IMG/VR virus record: IMGVR_UViG_3300042383_000546
Coordinates: 1 to 64,000 of that record
Strand: one strand, 5' to 3'
Source of the DNA: a virus
Length of the DNA stretch: 64,000 bases
Position numbers and translations under genes: made by a program. Each line of letters starts with the position of its first letter. Positions within the stretch are counted from its first letter, which is position 1. This document shows positions 51,618-62,600 of this stretch, in pieces. The notes under the pieces are model-generated. The model made no database searches, was not told the origin of the DNA, and saw nothing but the letters and a program-made list of their open reading frames with translations.

Positions 51618-52088
51618 TTATTTAATTTGTGAGAATGCAAAAAATGTAAGAAAAGCGAATAGTATACTATTTAGTCTGTGAAGTTTTAGTTCAAATTCTG
51701 TGCTTTTCTCATACTTATTATATATCTCGATGTTTTTATAATACCTATTTTTATAATCGTTCAGCGTGTCAAGATTAACTCTGTTTTGTGCTGTAAGCCT
51801 TTCTTTTAGTGCGTAGTAGTCAATTTTCTGTGTGTTTATTTGCCTATTAATTGACGCTATGCTATCAGTATATCTTTCTACATACTTTTTAAAAGTAAGT
51901 ATAGAGTCTGACTTTATAAAAGACTGCTTTTCAAGTGAATCAATCATGGTATTGATTGCCCTACCTTGTTTCAGGGTAAGAACAATAACACTATCATTCC
52001 CCAATTTTTTAACTACCTGCCCCTTTAATAGAGAAGGGCTTACTATCGTCAATGCTATTAGCAGAGTCAAGTTTAGCTTTAGTTTCAT
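51618..52088 (-). CDS. Coiled-coil envelope protein, possible spanin component
   Basis: 156 residues. N-terminal signal-like helix, long coiled coil (about 40-130) and a C-terminal hydrophobic segment. Adjacent to the endolysin and overlapping the next lipoprotein-like gene by 80 bases, the arrangement of two-component spanins. Function inferred. Confidence 0.45.
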   Translation of the reverse strand: MKLKLNLTLLIALTIVSPSLLKGQVVKKLGNDSVIVLTLKQGRAINTMIDSLEKQSFIKSDSILTFKKYVERYTDSIASINRQINTQKIDYYALKERLTAQNRVNLDTLNDYKNRYYKNIEIYNKYEKSTEFELKLHRLNSILFAFLTFFAFSQIK

Positions 52089-52341
52089 TTAATTGGGTTT
52101 TTAATTGATTTACTTCACTTTTTAATGTCGTTATCTTGTCGGCTGCTTTATCGACTATTTCATTAGCCTTCTGTGCAGCCTTTTGCTGTATCTCACCATT
52201 CTTACTCACATTTTTGTTTGCGTTTTCAATCATGTCGTTAAACTCCAAATCCTTTTTAGTTTCCTCAGTAGGATTTTGAGCACTAATCAATCCACATGAC
52301 ATACTCATGCCGATAAAACAAACAATCAATAGATTTTTCAT
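52009..52341 (-). CDS. Lipoprotein-like coiled-coil protein, possible outer spanin
   Basis: 110 residues. Signal peptide ending near a Cys (S-M-S-C-G), then a coiled coil with heptads (about 50-95) and a Ser/Pro end. The lipobox is weak. It overlaps the preceding coiled-coil gene by 80 bases. Confidence 0.45.
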   Translation of the reverse strand: MKNLLIVCFIGMSMSCGLISAQNPTEETKKDLEFNDMIENANKNVSKNGEIQQKAAQKANEIVDKAADKITTLKSEVNQLKTQLNETKAKLDSANSIDDSKPFSIKGAGS

Positions 52342-52342
52342 T

Positions 52343-52687
52343 CTACGGATTTTTAATCTTATTTAATGATTCAAGCATTTCAAATCTTGCACTAGAAGAT
52401 GCGTTAGAACTATCGAGACTCCTGATAACAATAGTTTTCAAAGAGTCCCTGTATTCTAATTTATCTATTCGTACATTTTGCTGTACCGAATTATTTTCAA
52501 ATATCTTTTTAAGGTCTACATAAACATAAGCTATGCCTGTAACAGCCAAGAATGCTATTGCTGCCGTTGGCTTTTTGGCAAACTCCTTAAAGCTAATTGG
52601 CATTTTAATAGCCCCTGTTGCTGCCTCCACTACGCTAGAAGTCTTCTTTCTAACGGGTGCTTTTCTAGTACTTACTGCTTTTGCCAT
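52343..52687 (-). CDS. Membrane protein, paralog of 52693-53010
   Basis: 114 residues. Basic N-terminus, one membrane helix (about 43-60) in F-A-K-K-P-T-A-A-I, then a coiled coil with L-E-Y-R-D-S-L-K-T. The next gene repeats F-A-K-N-P ... Y-V-Y-A-D-M-K ... L-E-Y-R-D-S-I-K-T, so it is a tandem duplication. Lysis or virion membrane role unknown. Confidence 0.55.
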   Translation of the reverse strand: MAKAVSTRKAPVRKKTSSVVEAATGAIKMPISFKEFAKKPTAAIAFLAVTGIAYVYVDLKKIFENNSVQQNVRIDKLEYRDSLKTIVIRSLDSSNASSSARFEMLESLNKIKNP

Positions 52688-52692
52688 GTCGT

Positions 52693-53010
52693 TTATTTAT
52701 ACGCTGTTATAAAAGCTATTTTATTCATTTGTTCGGGCTTTATAAGAGCCAAACCGCCCTTTTGCTCCAAGTATTGAACTTTGGTAGTCAAAGACGCTAC
52801 AGAGCTATCACAATGCCTTATATGCTCAGTTTTTATGCTGTCTCTATATTCGAGCATTGTTATTCTCTTATCCTGACTATCTGTGTATTTATGAAATGTA
52901 CCTTTCATATCTGCATAAACGTACACTATACCCATAAGCACAATAAATAGCATAGCTACTATTGGGTTTTTTGCGAATGTTTTGTAGTCCATCGGAGATT
53001 TAACTTCCAT
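52693..53010 (-). CDS. Membrane protein, paralog of 52343-52687
   Basis: 105 residues. Membrane helix (about 16-33), then a coiled coil with L-E-Y-R-D-S-I-K-T and D-S-S-V-A-S. A diverged tandem copy of its neighbour. Confidence 0.55.
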   Translation of the reverse strand: MEVKSPMDYKTFAKNPIVAMLFIVLMGIVYVYADMKGTFHKYTDSQDKRITMLEYRDSIKTEHIRHCDSSVASLTTKVQYLEQKGGLALIKPEQMNKIAFITAYK

Positions 53011-53030
53011 TATTCCTCAGTTTTAGGTTC

Positions 53031-53780
53031 TTATTTCTTTTTGCCATCCTCTTGAGTGGCATATTTAATACCCATAATTGTTCCAACTATCGAAAAAGCG
53101 TTTGTCAGCAACACACTAAACATATTACTCCAAGTAGAGCCAATTATTTGTGTGTCTTTTCCCGTTATCATAGCCAACCAATATAAAATAGTTGTTACAA
53201 GACCAACTCCAATTATAACAGATAAAGCAACTTTAACAATAGTTTTTATTAACTCACTTTGACTTTTTTTAATCATCACATCCAAATCATTCAAAGCAGC
53301 GTTCTTTTCTATTTCTATTGAATTTTTAAGTTTTTCAGTGTTATCTAATTGATTTTTCAACTCTTTTGAAAGTTGGTCTATTTCTTTTTTGCTATTGACA
53401 TTTTCAGTTATGTCAGTAGCAATTTTCATTATTTTAGTTATAGTGTTGTTTTCATCGAATATAGGATTGTAAGTTGCTTGTAAATAAATAGCACTACCAT
53501 CCATTTTCCTTCTTTCAAACTCTCCTTCAAAGAACTTACCACTTCTTAGTGTTTCCCAAAACTTTTTATACTCTTCTGACTTTGAATATTCGTAACTAAC
53601 AAATATGCTATGATGTTTTCCTACAAGTTGTTTGTGGTCTTCATCTTCATATCCCATAGCACTTAAAAATATTGAGTTCATACCCAATATGTAACCATCA
53701 AGGTCAAAATATATAATAGCATTACTCCTATTTATTGCCTCTAGCCTACTTAGTAACTCTTCCTTTGATAGGTTTCTCAC
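53031..53780 (-). CDS. PAS-domain protein with membrane helices
   Basis: 249 residues, GTG start at 53780 (an in-frame stop lies upstream). A PAS domain (about 14-130) with N-S-I-F-L-S-A-M-G-Y and D-I-T-E-N-V (PAC end), then a coiled coil (about 132-170) and two membrane helices (about 180-235). No kinase or methyl-accepting domain follows. A sensory module fused to a holin-like membrane part within the lysis region is unusual. Confidence 0.7.
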   Translation of the reverse strand: MRNLSKEELLSRLEAINRSNAIIYFDLDGYILGMNSIFLSAMGYEDEDHKQLVGKHHSIFVSYEYSKSEEYKKFWETLRSGKFFEGEFERRKMDGSAIYLQATYNPIFDENNTITKIMKIATDITENVNSKKEIDQLSKELKNQLDNTEKLKNSIEIEKNAALNDLDVMIKKSQSELIKTIVKVALSVIIGVGLVTTILYWLAMITGKDTQIIGSTWSNMFSVLLTNAFSIVGTIMGIKYATQEDGKKK

Positions 53781-53782
53781 AA

Positions 53783-54052
53783 CTAATTTTCCTCAGTTTT
53801 AGGTTCTTCGGATTTTGCTAAATTCTTATTACCAAAAATGGCTTCTGCCCCTGCAATTCCGAGACAGCCAAACGTTGTATACATCAAGCCATTAAATACG
53901 ATTGGCTCAATCACGAACTCTTTGCGGAGAGCACCTGTTACTACGTCTGTTAAGCCATAAACAATCATAGTTACAAATGATATAAAACCCACAACTGTTT
54001 TAGGGTTAATATCACTTTTGTCAGAAAACATTTTAATCAAAAACTGCTTCAT
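53783..54052 (-). CDS. Two-helix membrane protein, holin candidate
   Basis: 89 residues from the ATG at 54052. Two hydrophobic stretches (about 18-38, 54-72) and a charged C-terminal tail (K-S-E-E-P-K-T-E-E-N) like class II holins. Near the endolysin. Confidence 0.5.
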   Translation of the reverse strand: MKQFLIKMFSDKSDINPKTVVGFISFVTMIVYGLTDVVTGALRKEFVIEPIVFNGLMYTTFGCLGIAGAEAIFGNKNLAKSEEPKTEEN

Positions 54053-54056
54053 ATAG

Positions 54057-54365
54057 TTAATTTTTATTTTCAACCGATTTTTTCGTACCAAAATAGTACG
54101 AGAATATTAGTAATACCAATGTCTTAATCAGGTCAAAGAGTTGTTTATCTTGTTCGTCATCTAAGAGTTTAATCTTAAATGCAATAATCTTATCTACGAC
54201 CCAAACACCAACAAGGGCTGTAAATACAAGTAAAATAAATCTTACAAGTATCTCTTGCGTATCATTGGCGAACATTTTGTTCACGAAATACAAAGAGGAT
54301 ATGATAAATGCTAGTCCTAAAAGAACTGCAAAAATCATGACATATTGGTTATTCGAGCTAAACAT
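54057..54365 (-). CDS. Three-helix membrane protein, holin candidate
   Basis: 102 residues. Helices at about 8-27, 40-58 and 79-94, charged ends. Adjacent to the other holin candidate. Not recognised beyond topology. Confidence 0.5.
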   Translation of the reverse strand: MFSSNNQYVMIFAVLLGLAFIISSLYFVNKMFANDTQEILVRFILLVFTALVGVWVVDKIIAFKIKLLDDEQDKQLFDLIKTLVLLIFSYYFGTKKSVENKN

Positions 54366-54393
54366 TAGTAATTAAAATTAAGTATATTTTCGG

Positions 54394-54675
54394 TTACCAT
54401 AAAATTTTGTCTGCGTAAAAACCTGCACTCCCTCTAACGTGCCTGTCCTTTTCGTGCCTCATTTTATATGCCTTTCTCCTTCTTTTTGCGAACTCAAGAC
54501 CTTTTTTCTGTTTCCACAAATGAAAGTCATTCATTCCCAAAGCTCCGATTGAGGCTATCTTTTCACCTTTGGCATTAAAAACATCAACCTTCTTGCCTTT
54601 TACGGTAGAAGGTTTAATGCTTACTCCGAGCCTCTTGGCTGCAGTGTAACTTGCTTTTGATATTTTATATGCCAT
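54394..54675 (-). CDS. DUF5754-like basic protein
   Basis: 93 residues. G-K-K-V-D-V-F-N-A-K-G-E-K-I-A-S-I-G-A-L-G and K-R-R-R-K-A-Y-K-M-R-H-E ending A-D-K-I-L-W recall small basic proteins found in several large DNA viruses and phages. DNA/RNA-binding or capsid-associated roles are suspected. Family call from memory of the pattern. Confidence 0.5.
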   Translation of the reverse strand: MAYKISKASYTAAKRLGVSIKPSTVKGKKVDVFNAKGEKIASIGALGMNDFHLWKQKKGLEFAKRRRKAYKMRHEKDRHVRGSAGFYADKILW

Positions 54676-54678
54676 AGT

Positions 54679-55185
54679 CTATTTGTCTTTCAAAACTACC
54701 CTGCCAAGCGTCACTAGAGCTATCACTCCACCTAAAGCCCACCAAACCCAATCTGAACTTTGCTCTTTCTCAATTGCAGGTGCAGGAGTGGGAGTTGGGT
54801 CAGGTGTCGGAGTGGGTGCAGGTGTCGGGGCAGGAGCGGGAGTGGGTACAGGGGGTGTAAGTCCACCTTTTGCAGCCAAATCCTTCTTTGCCTTTCCTTC
54901 TAGCATTCTAGCTGTGTTAGCAGCGTAAACATCTTTATTTTTAAACCAAAGATTTACTTTACCTACTAGAACGTCATCAGCGTCTTCTACTAGTTTTTGT
55001 AATTCCTCTAGTTCTTCTCTTAATTCCTCTTTGTCTTCGTCATCTACGTCATTGAAATCATTTTGTATGTCTACAAGTGATTCATACTGAGTGTAAAAGT
55101 CTTTAATGGCTTTTTTGATTGGCTGTGACATTTGTTCTTTGTCAATGCCTAGTTCTTGGATTTTTTGCTCGAATTTGATGTTCAT
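54679..55185 (-). CDS. Tail-anchored protein with Pro-rich linker
   Basis: 168 residues. Helical acidic N-terminal part (1-105), P-T-P-A-P linker (about 113-137), C-terminal membrane helix (about 147-163). Structural membrane protein type. No family recognised. Confidence 0.55.
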   Translation of the reverse strand: MNIKFEQKIQELGIDKEQMSQPIKKAIKDFYTQYESLVDIQNDFNDVDDEDKEELREELEELQKLVEDADDVLVGKVNLWFKNKDVYAANTARMLEGKAKKDLAAKGGLTPPVPTPAPAPTPAPTPTPDPTPTPAPAIEKEQSSDWVWWALGGVIALVTLGRVVLKDK

Positions 55186-55215
55186 TTTGTTTTATTTTAT
55201 TGGTTATGTTTTGAA

Positions 55216-55929
55216 TTATAGTGCTTTGTCCTTATAGATAAGTGCTAAAAACCCGTCTAGACCTAACATTTTAAGTAAATAGCCTCTACTTTCAACAGGT
55301 ACAGAAGACATTTGTGACAGCGTTGTACTATCTATTGGTTCTAAGATTGCTTTTGTTCCTTTACTGATTGCTCTGTTGTAAGCTCCTGCATTGTAAGCAA
55401 CCATAGCTTTATTAAGCTGACCTCCTGAAAGAATTGTAGTAAATCTTTCTAAAAGCCATCTTAAAATCATTGTACCTGCCATTACGTTGAAATTAGCATC
55501 TCTTTGTAGATTAGACAAAATACTACTTCTAAGACCTGCCGTTAAGGTTTTAGCCTTTAATAAATCAGGAACTCTTTGATTTAAAAGATTAACACTCTCT
55601 TGAGGTAATGGGCTATCGACTTCGCTTCTCCATTTTCTAGCCACTTCGTATATAGCCGTTGGTGTTACTTGCATAAGACCTGTAGCTTGAAACCTATTAG
55701 GAGCTGCCATAGTACCGCCACTTTCAGTACCAATAAATCCGATAATCACACCAACAGGTATTTCATACAAAGTAGCCCATTTCTCTATGATTTTACCGTA
55801 GTTAGAATTAATCTGTTGAATCATTTTTATGTTAGCAGCCTTAACTGATGGGGTGCTGTAATTATAAGTCCCTGCCTTAAATGAAGTTTTAATATCAGGA
55901 ACTTTTAAAAATATCTTGGAGTAAGCCAT
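55216..55929 (-). CDS. SLT-type lytic transglycosylase
   Basis: 237 residues. G-F-I-G-T-E69-S-G-G (catalytic Glu-Ser), F-Q-A-T-G-L-M-Q-V-T-P (GLMQ block) and a late A-Y-N-A-G-A motif define a lytic transglycosylase, which cuts peptidoglycan with 1,6-anhydro products. No signal peptide. It may be a virion entry enzyme or part of lysis. Confidence 0.85.
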   Translation of the reverse strand: MAYSKIFLKVPDIKTSFKAGTYNYSTPSVKAANIKMIQQINSNYGKIIEKWATLYEIPVGVIIGFIGTESGGTMAAPNRFQATGLMQVTPTAIYEVARKWRSEVDSPLPQESVNLLNQRVPDLLKAKTLTAGLRSSILSNLQRDANFNVMAGTMILRWLLERFTTILSGGQLNKAMVAYNAGAYNRAISKGTKAILEPIDSTTLSQMSSVPVESRGYLLKMLGLDGFLALIYKDKAL

Positions 55930-55939
55930 CTATATAATT

Positions 55940-56086
55940 TTAAGCGTCTTTGTTATCGTCTTCTACTTCAATGGTAAAAGAACCTTCTTTAATCTTTGTA
56001 GTGTTTTTCTTAGCTACAATTTTAGTGTAAGCAAAGTAGCCTAAACCTAAGATTGCAAGACCGATTACGATGTTTTTTAAATTCAT
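55940..56086 (-). CDS. 48-residue N-terminally anchored miniprotein
   Basis: ATG at 56086, TAA at 55940. Membrane helix (about 5-21), basic flank, acidic end (V-E-D-D-N-K-D-A). It fits exactly between two cell-wall enzyme genes. Confidence 0.55.
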   Translation of the reverse strand: MNLKNIVIGLAILGLGYFAYTKIVAKKNTTKIKEGSFTIEVEDDNKDA

Positions 56087-56087
56087 T

Positions 56088-56669
56088 TTATTTCTTTTTT
56101 ATGTACAAATATATTCCAAGTCCTAATAGTAAAATGCCTAAACCTAGCCCTTTCTTGTTTTTTCCCACAAATTCCACTATTTGTGCCCTTAGCATTCGTG
56201 CTTTTAGACCTCCCGCATATTCAGATATTTCCTTTTCTGCTTGAGGTGTACCATAAGCTCCAAAACCATAGTATCTTCTCTTTTTAAGTAGTCTTGAAAA
56301 CTCCTCAGGTGTTTTTGCATTTTTCAGTTGCTCAGGGGTTACACCACCCATAGTCTTACTATAAAGCCTAACTATTTTATCGGTAGCACTATCCTGAACT
56401 GAGCGGAACTTTGCATAGTGGTCTGAGTTTTTGCATTCACCACCACTTCTGCAAGATGCACTCCTTTCGTTTGTAGGTGCAAGTGTACCTCTAGTAGCTA
56501 ACGGCTGACCAATGAATTTCATACCGCTAGTATTGTTATTTGCTTTGAATACTGCTGATGTATAGTTAGCACTCTCAAAACGAGCTTGTCCTACCACAAA
56601 CTTAGCTGCAGTAGGAGTAAAGCCCTGTTTAATAGCGGTATCGTATATTATTTGGTCGTAGTTAGCCAT
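56088..56669 (-). CDS. Tail-anchored glucosaminidase-like cell-wall enzyme
   Basis: 193 residues. A-R-F-E-S-A-N-Y-T-S and N-N-T-S-G-M-K-F resemble the catalytic start of N-acetylglucosaminidase (FlgJ/AcmA) domains, with Y-A-K-F-R-S-V-Q-D-S in the second block. C-terminal membrane helix ending I-K-K-K. A tethered wall hydrolase fits penetration through peptidoglycan. Its start overlaps the stop of the modular 2,093-residue gene. Confidence 0.75.
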   Translation of the reverse strand: MANYDQIIYDTAIKQGFTPTAAKFVVGQARFESANYTSAVFKANNNTSGMKFIGQPLATRGTLAPTNERSASCRSGGECKNSDHYAKFRSVQDSATDKIVRLYSKTMGGVTPEQLKNAKTPEEFSRLLKKRRYYGFGAYGTPQAEKEISEYAGGLKARMLRAQIVEFVGKNKKGLGLGILLLGLGIYLYIKKK

Positions 56670-59600
56670 TATTTTTTCTTTTTAGCCATTTTCTCTTTTA
56701 ACTGAGCCATCCTAGAGCCAACGATTCTTTGAGCTGATTCTTTAGCCTCTGCCTTTGAGTAACTCTTACCATAGTCCTTTTGAACTTGAGGTGCTACTTT
56801 TTTACGCTTTAGTAAAGACTCCTGAACAGATTTTACTTTGTCAGCAAATTTTACTTTGCCACCTGAAGACATTTTTTCATTAACATACCAATCATATTCT
56901 ATTTGTGGTTTTACATCTAATCCCTTTTCATCTTTTAGTATAAAAGTTGCTCCTTTTTGATATTTTGACATTCTAATTATTGATTCCCATTCTTTGTCAG
57001 TTATTTTACTTCTTGGAACTCCTAATATAGTTATATCTTCTCTTGTAATTTCACCACCTTTAGCCATGTAGCCACCATCTTTGTAAAAATTCCCTGTTTT
57101 AATATTTTCAAAGTTTTTCTCTAAAGACTTTTTAGCTAGTTCTAGTGAAGAATAGCTACCTGCATATAGTCTATGATTTGAGTCATATACATTTCCGTCA
57201 TCTTTGTGATAAAAGAATTTTCTACCCTCAACTTCAAAAGGCTGACCACCTTTTCTTGTCATACCACCTTTTGCCATTTTGGATTCAAAATTGTCCATAA
57301 TCATTTTCAAAGTATCTCTCTTACCGCTATAGTTTCTTGGCATTCTAGCGTGTATACCATTAATCTTAAATATTTGTACATCAACTTCTTTAGTACCTAC
57401 AAACATTTTTAATTGTACGTCTTTACCATCAACTTCTTCACTAATAAAATGCCACTTATTTGGCTCTTTCATGGCATCTTTCACCTTTTTTTCAAATGAG
57501 TCAGTTACTCCACCATCAGCCATTTGTTTTTTACCTAAAATTTGAGATAATTTTTCTTCTACTCTTTCCCTTACAACACTATCATGTACTCCTAAAACTT
57601 CATAAGGGTTATTACCTTGACCCGTTAGAGCCCAAAATCCTCTGAATGTCATTGTATCATTTATTTCTTTACCTAAATCATCGGTTGGATAATTTTTAAT
57701 ATACCAATCTTTAATTTTCATACCACTTCTAGCACCTTTAGGCATTACTCCACCTTTAGCCATTTTGTAATCAACTTTGACCCAATCTTTATTTGCTACT
57801 TTACCTTCTGCACCATACATTCCTTCAAAGAACTCTTTATCATTATCATCGTATTTGAAATATACTTTTCTAAACTTTCCATCATCAATTTTAGTTATTT
57901 TCAATTTCCCAAAACCTTTACGTTCATAAACATCACCTACTTTTACTTCACCACCTTTAGCCATGTAGCCACCTTTCTCTAACATTGGTTCTATTTGCTT
58001 AGGATAATTGTTTTCAGGATAACTTTTTACTAATCTTGCATAACCATCTATTTCTTCTTTAAGTTGCTCTTTAGTGCCATTATCCCCTTCAGAACCAACT
58101 TTTCTTAAATTTTCAGTTGGTTGCATACCATCCGTATCTAATCTTACTTCATATTTATCTGAAAGGTAACCATCGTATATACCAATAATAGTACCATATC
58201 TCTCATTATCAACATCCCAAACAATTTCCCCTAATTTAAAATCATCAGAAGTTTGTTTTGAGTAATCTAATGAACCACCTTTTAATGCTGAATTTTTAAC
58301 ATAAACACCATCTAAAATATCTGAGCCTTTTAGCTTCAATGATTTATTATTCAGAGTTACCATTAACTCTTTAATATCTTCGTTTGGTATATATGTACTT
58401 GGAACTTTACCACCTTTAGCCATTTTACCTTCTGCTCTAAATTTTTCTAATAATGTATCAGGTAAAGGATTATCTAAATAATCAATATATCCTTTTGCAG
58501 ATTCTATTTGCTTTTCTTTAGACATACCCATAGATTTTTCTCCTGTTGGTTTACTTTCGTCTAAATCAATAATAAATCTAGTTCCTCTATTTGGGTTTAA
58601 AACCTCAATTACACCATTGTTGTTATTCTCTACAATACCATAACCTTTATAAATTTCTAAAATGGTATCTCCTATTTGAAAACCATGAATAAGCATACCT
58701 CCTAATTCCATTTCACCACCATCTTCAAAGAAACCGAATAGTTTAGTTTCTTTTGGTTTGCCACCTTCAAAATCTTCCAAATCTTTGTATACTGACTTCT
58801 GACCATCAGTAAATAGGAATTTACCTTTGTTTTCGCCTGAGTCTATTTTACCTATGAACTTGAACTCTTCACCGCTTTTGTCTCTATACCAACGTCCTGC
58901 AGTCATGCCACCTAAAGCATATAAACCACCTTTTTCAGCTTTTTCCATTCTTACAGCTATTTCTTTAAGGTGCTGAGGTACGAAAGAGAATAAGTTAATT
59001 GACATTTCAGCTCTATAATTGTAAATAGACGCACTCATAATGTCACTAACAGCTTCATAGAAGTTAGCGTCATCTGTGCCTGAATTTTCTACTACTTGTT
59101 TCTCGATTCCGAATAAACCATCTACATATTTAGCACATCTTGCTAAACTCTCTTTTTCACTTTCTTTTGCGTTCTGCATGATTTCCATAGCAGATTCAAA
59201 CTCTTTTACTGCAGTTCCGCAGATGTCAAAGTTTTCTGTTTGGTAACCGAATACGTCAATATTCTTTCCTGAACCGAAGTGTGCAGGTACTTTACCCCCT
59301 TTAGCCATTTTAGGCTTCAATTTGCCTTGTTCTACATAAGCATCAAATGAATTTTTAGATATACATTTTAAAATTGAATCATCTTTTTTGTAAAATAAGC
59401 AAACCTCATCATCTATACCTAATGATGAGTCTTTAATATAAACTTCCTCTTCACCCATCATATAGGAATTTCCTACTTGACCACCATCAGCCATTCTATA
59501 TCCTTTACCTGATTTAGCAAAATCAACGATTTCTTTTGCGTATTGATTGTCTTTATTTCCTGATACTGCTGTTGCAAAGTCAGATGCAGTTATCATTCGT

Positions 59601-62600
59601 CTACCAAGTCCTTGCATAATATTTGACAAATCTGATTCTGTTAAGTTGTTTTCGTCTGAAAATCTTTCGACTCCTGACTTTCCTACACCTGTCATGGATG
59701 AAATCTGTTCTATAGTCAAATCTTTAATACTTTTCATAGTTTTTGTTTTTCCACCATAAGCCATGTAGCCACCTTTCTCATAACGAACATTACTCAATAA
59801 ATTGTATGCTATTTGTAAATCTTCATCAGCATAATTTGTTCCTGATTTTTCTTTAATTCTACGAGAAAAGTCTTCAAAGGAATTACCTGTTGCGTAAATA
59901 TCATTCTCATAAGCAAAGTCTGCAATTTTTTCTGAATCACTTAATTCAATAGATTTTTTGATGTTGTCAGCTAAACGATGGTAACCCTCCATTCTTAACA
60001 AGTACTCGAAAGCTCCTGCTATTCCATTACCATCCCAACCTGAATTTTGAGAAACTTTTACTGCAAAATCTCTAGTCTTTGCATCACCATGCCAATATTT
60101 AGAGTCGTATTTCTCGTTGATAGCATCAAACTTTACTTTAAATTCAGGGTCGCTTGGACTTGGATAATCAGGTTTAACCGCAATTTCAGGTTTTTTTTCC
60201 AATATGCTAACTAGCTTTCTTGCTGCATCGTGATAATTGGCATCAGTAAAGGCATCTACGGCAGCTTGAGCCATAATTAATTCATAATCTGCACCTAATT
60301 TTTTAGGGGTTAAACCCTTTTGTGAAGCCATTTTTCTGACTGCCAAATTTAATTCACCACCTTCAGCATAATTCATATTATTATTTTTTAATTCGTTTTC
60401 AGATTTAATATTTCCACCATAAGCCATTTTTTTGAAAGGATTGCCCTTTGGAAGAGCTTTATCTCTTAATCTTTTTAATCTAATATCGTGAAGTTTTTTA
60501 GCTAATTTATTCAATGATTCAATTTCATATGATAAATACTCTATATGACCTGAATCTTGACTTTTTTCATCTAATAGTTTTTTTAGTTCTGATTGATATT
60601 CGTCTCTCTTTTTGATTGCACTATTCATATCTTTTTCAATCTGCAAATCTATATCTTCATCAGTTTTACCCCCATCAGCCATTTTTTTATAACTTTCAAC
60701 ATCATACACAATTTCCAAGTCTTTCTTTTCTACTCTTACTATTGGAGGGTAAGCCCATTTTTTGTCTTCATTCAGAACTCGAATATCTATTTGTTCATCA
60801 TCAGAAAATTTTTCAATATCTTCTTGAATAACAACATATAATTGATTTGGGTCTTCATCGGGAAGTGGGTTTTTAATGATTACAATATCACCTATTTTTA
60901 ATTTACCACCTTTAGCAAATCTTAATACTTCTTTATCATTTGCATTTGAACCTCCAAAAGATGTTGTTAAGTTGGTTTTTATTCCATCTTCCCATAATAT
61001 CTCTTGACCTTTAATAGTTCCATGATAATATTCACCATTACCTAAATTCATTCTAATTTTATCCCCATTGGTAAGGTCTTTGTATTTAGTACCATAACCT
61101 ATGTTTCTTCTTAAAATCCAATTACCTTTTGTTGAACCACCTTTAGCAAATTCATCAGCATTTTCCAAAATGGAAGTATCTAAATGCTTAATAGCCTCAC
61201 TAAACCCACCTTTATATTCGTGTTGTTTAATACCTTGTAAAGTGAAAGTATCTAATATATCTTGTTTTAATGGCTCTAAAGACTTACTAATCTTTTTTAC
61301 TTCATACTGAAATGGCTCTTTTCCAAAACCAAAGGTAATTGAAGCTGTTGCACCATCTTGCTTGTATGTGTAATCATAAGAGTCTTTATCGGACAATGTT
61401 AGTTTTACTGTCCTTTTTGTTTTTCCACCTTTTTCCATATATTGTTTATCTATATTAGACAATTTTATTAATAGTGTTGCGTAACTTTTGCCACAATCAA
61501 TGTAAGTGAATTTGCCTTCCTCTTTCTCAATAACAATTGATAAGTCACCCTCTAAACCTACTTGAATATTAACTTTTTCAGATAAGTCTATTTGTGCATC
61601 AGTATCGTAATCAGCCTCATGCAATTTGACAACCTTATATCCCAAACTTTCTAAAGAATTGGCTATCTTTTTGGCTTTATCATTTGCAAAGTCTATATCT
61701 TGTTCCATGTCATCATAAATGTCCCCACCATCAGCCATTTTATCTGCTGAATAAGAGTTGTATAATTCTACAAAGTAAGGTTTAGGATATTTTTTATATG
61801 CTTTGTTGTAAGCGGAATCACGAGCTGTAGCTCTTACCTTAAATTCTTTCTTTTCTATAATTTTATCGTCCTCATCTCTTAGTATAGCCTTAAACTCATA
61901 TATCATAGGAGCTTTTTTAACAGCTCCACCTTTAGCCATAGTTTCGTTAGGTGCAGATACTAATTTCCAATTTTCCCAAACATATCCATAAGGTTTAACC
62001 CAACCATAGTCTTTTTTGTAAAAGCTGTCTTTACCGTCAAAGAACGCATCTACTTTGTCTTTGCTATGAATTAAATCTTTTAACTCTTTATACTTTGATT
62101 TATCAACAATGTTAATCATAGAATAAATAGGCATATCCTTTGCTTGTTTGATTTTGAAGCCTTTTTCTCCTAATTTCTTTTGGCTTTCTACATACTCTTT
62201 AGCATCACTTTCATTATCGTACATTTCAACAACACGAGGTACTGACTTACCATTATTGAACCTAGTAAAGAAAACCACATATTTTTTGCTTACCTCACCA
62301 CCTTTAGCATATTTATTGTTTTCCCACTTGCTCCAATCAACTGCATTGATTAAATCTTGCAGACTTTCAAACCATTGTGTATCGTATGCACTACCCTCTA
62401 ATTTAACGGCTTCAGTTTTTCTGCTTTTAACAAATCTTTGAACAGCTATGGATTTTCTTCCCTCGTCAGTTGGCTCAAGCACCTCTTTGAATATAATAAT
62501 ATTTCCTTTTTTCTTTAAGATAGCCTCTTTCTTTGCGTCTGTTAAAATTCCACCATCAGCTAAATAAGGCTTTTTAGACGTTTGTTTATCTGTACGATTG

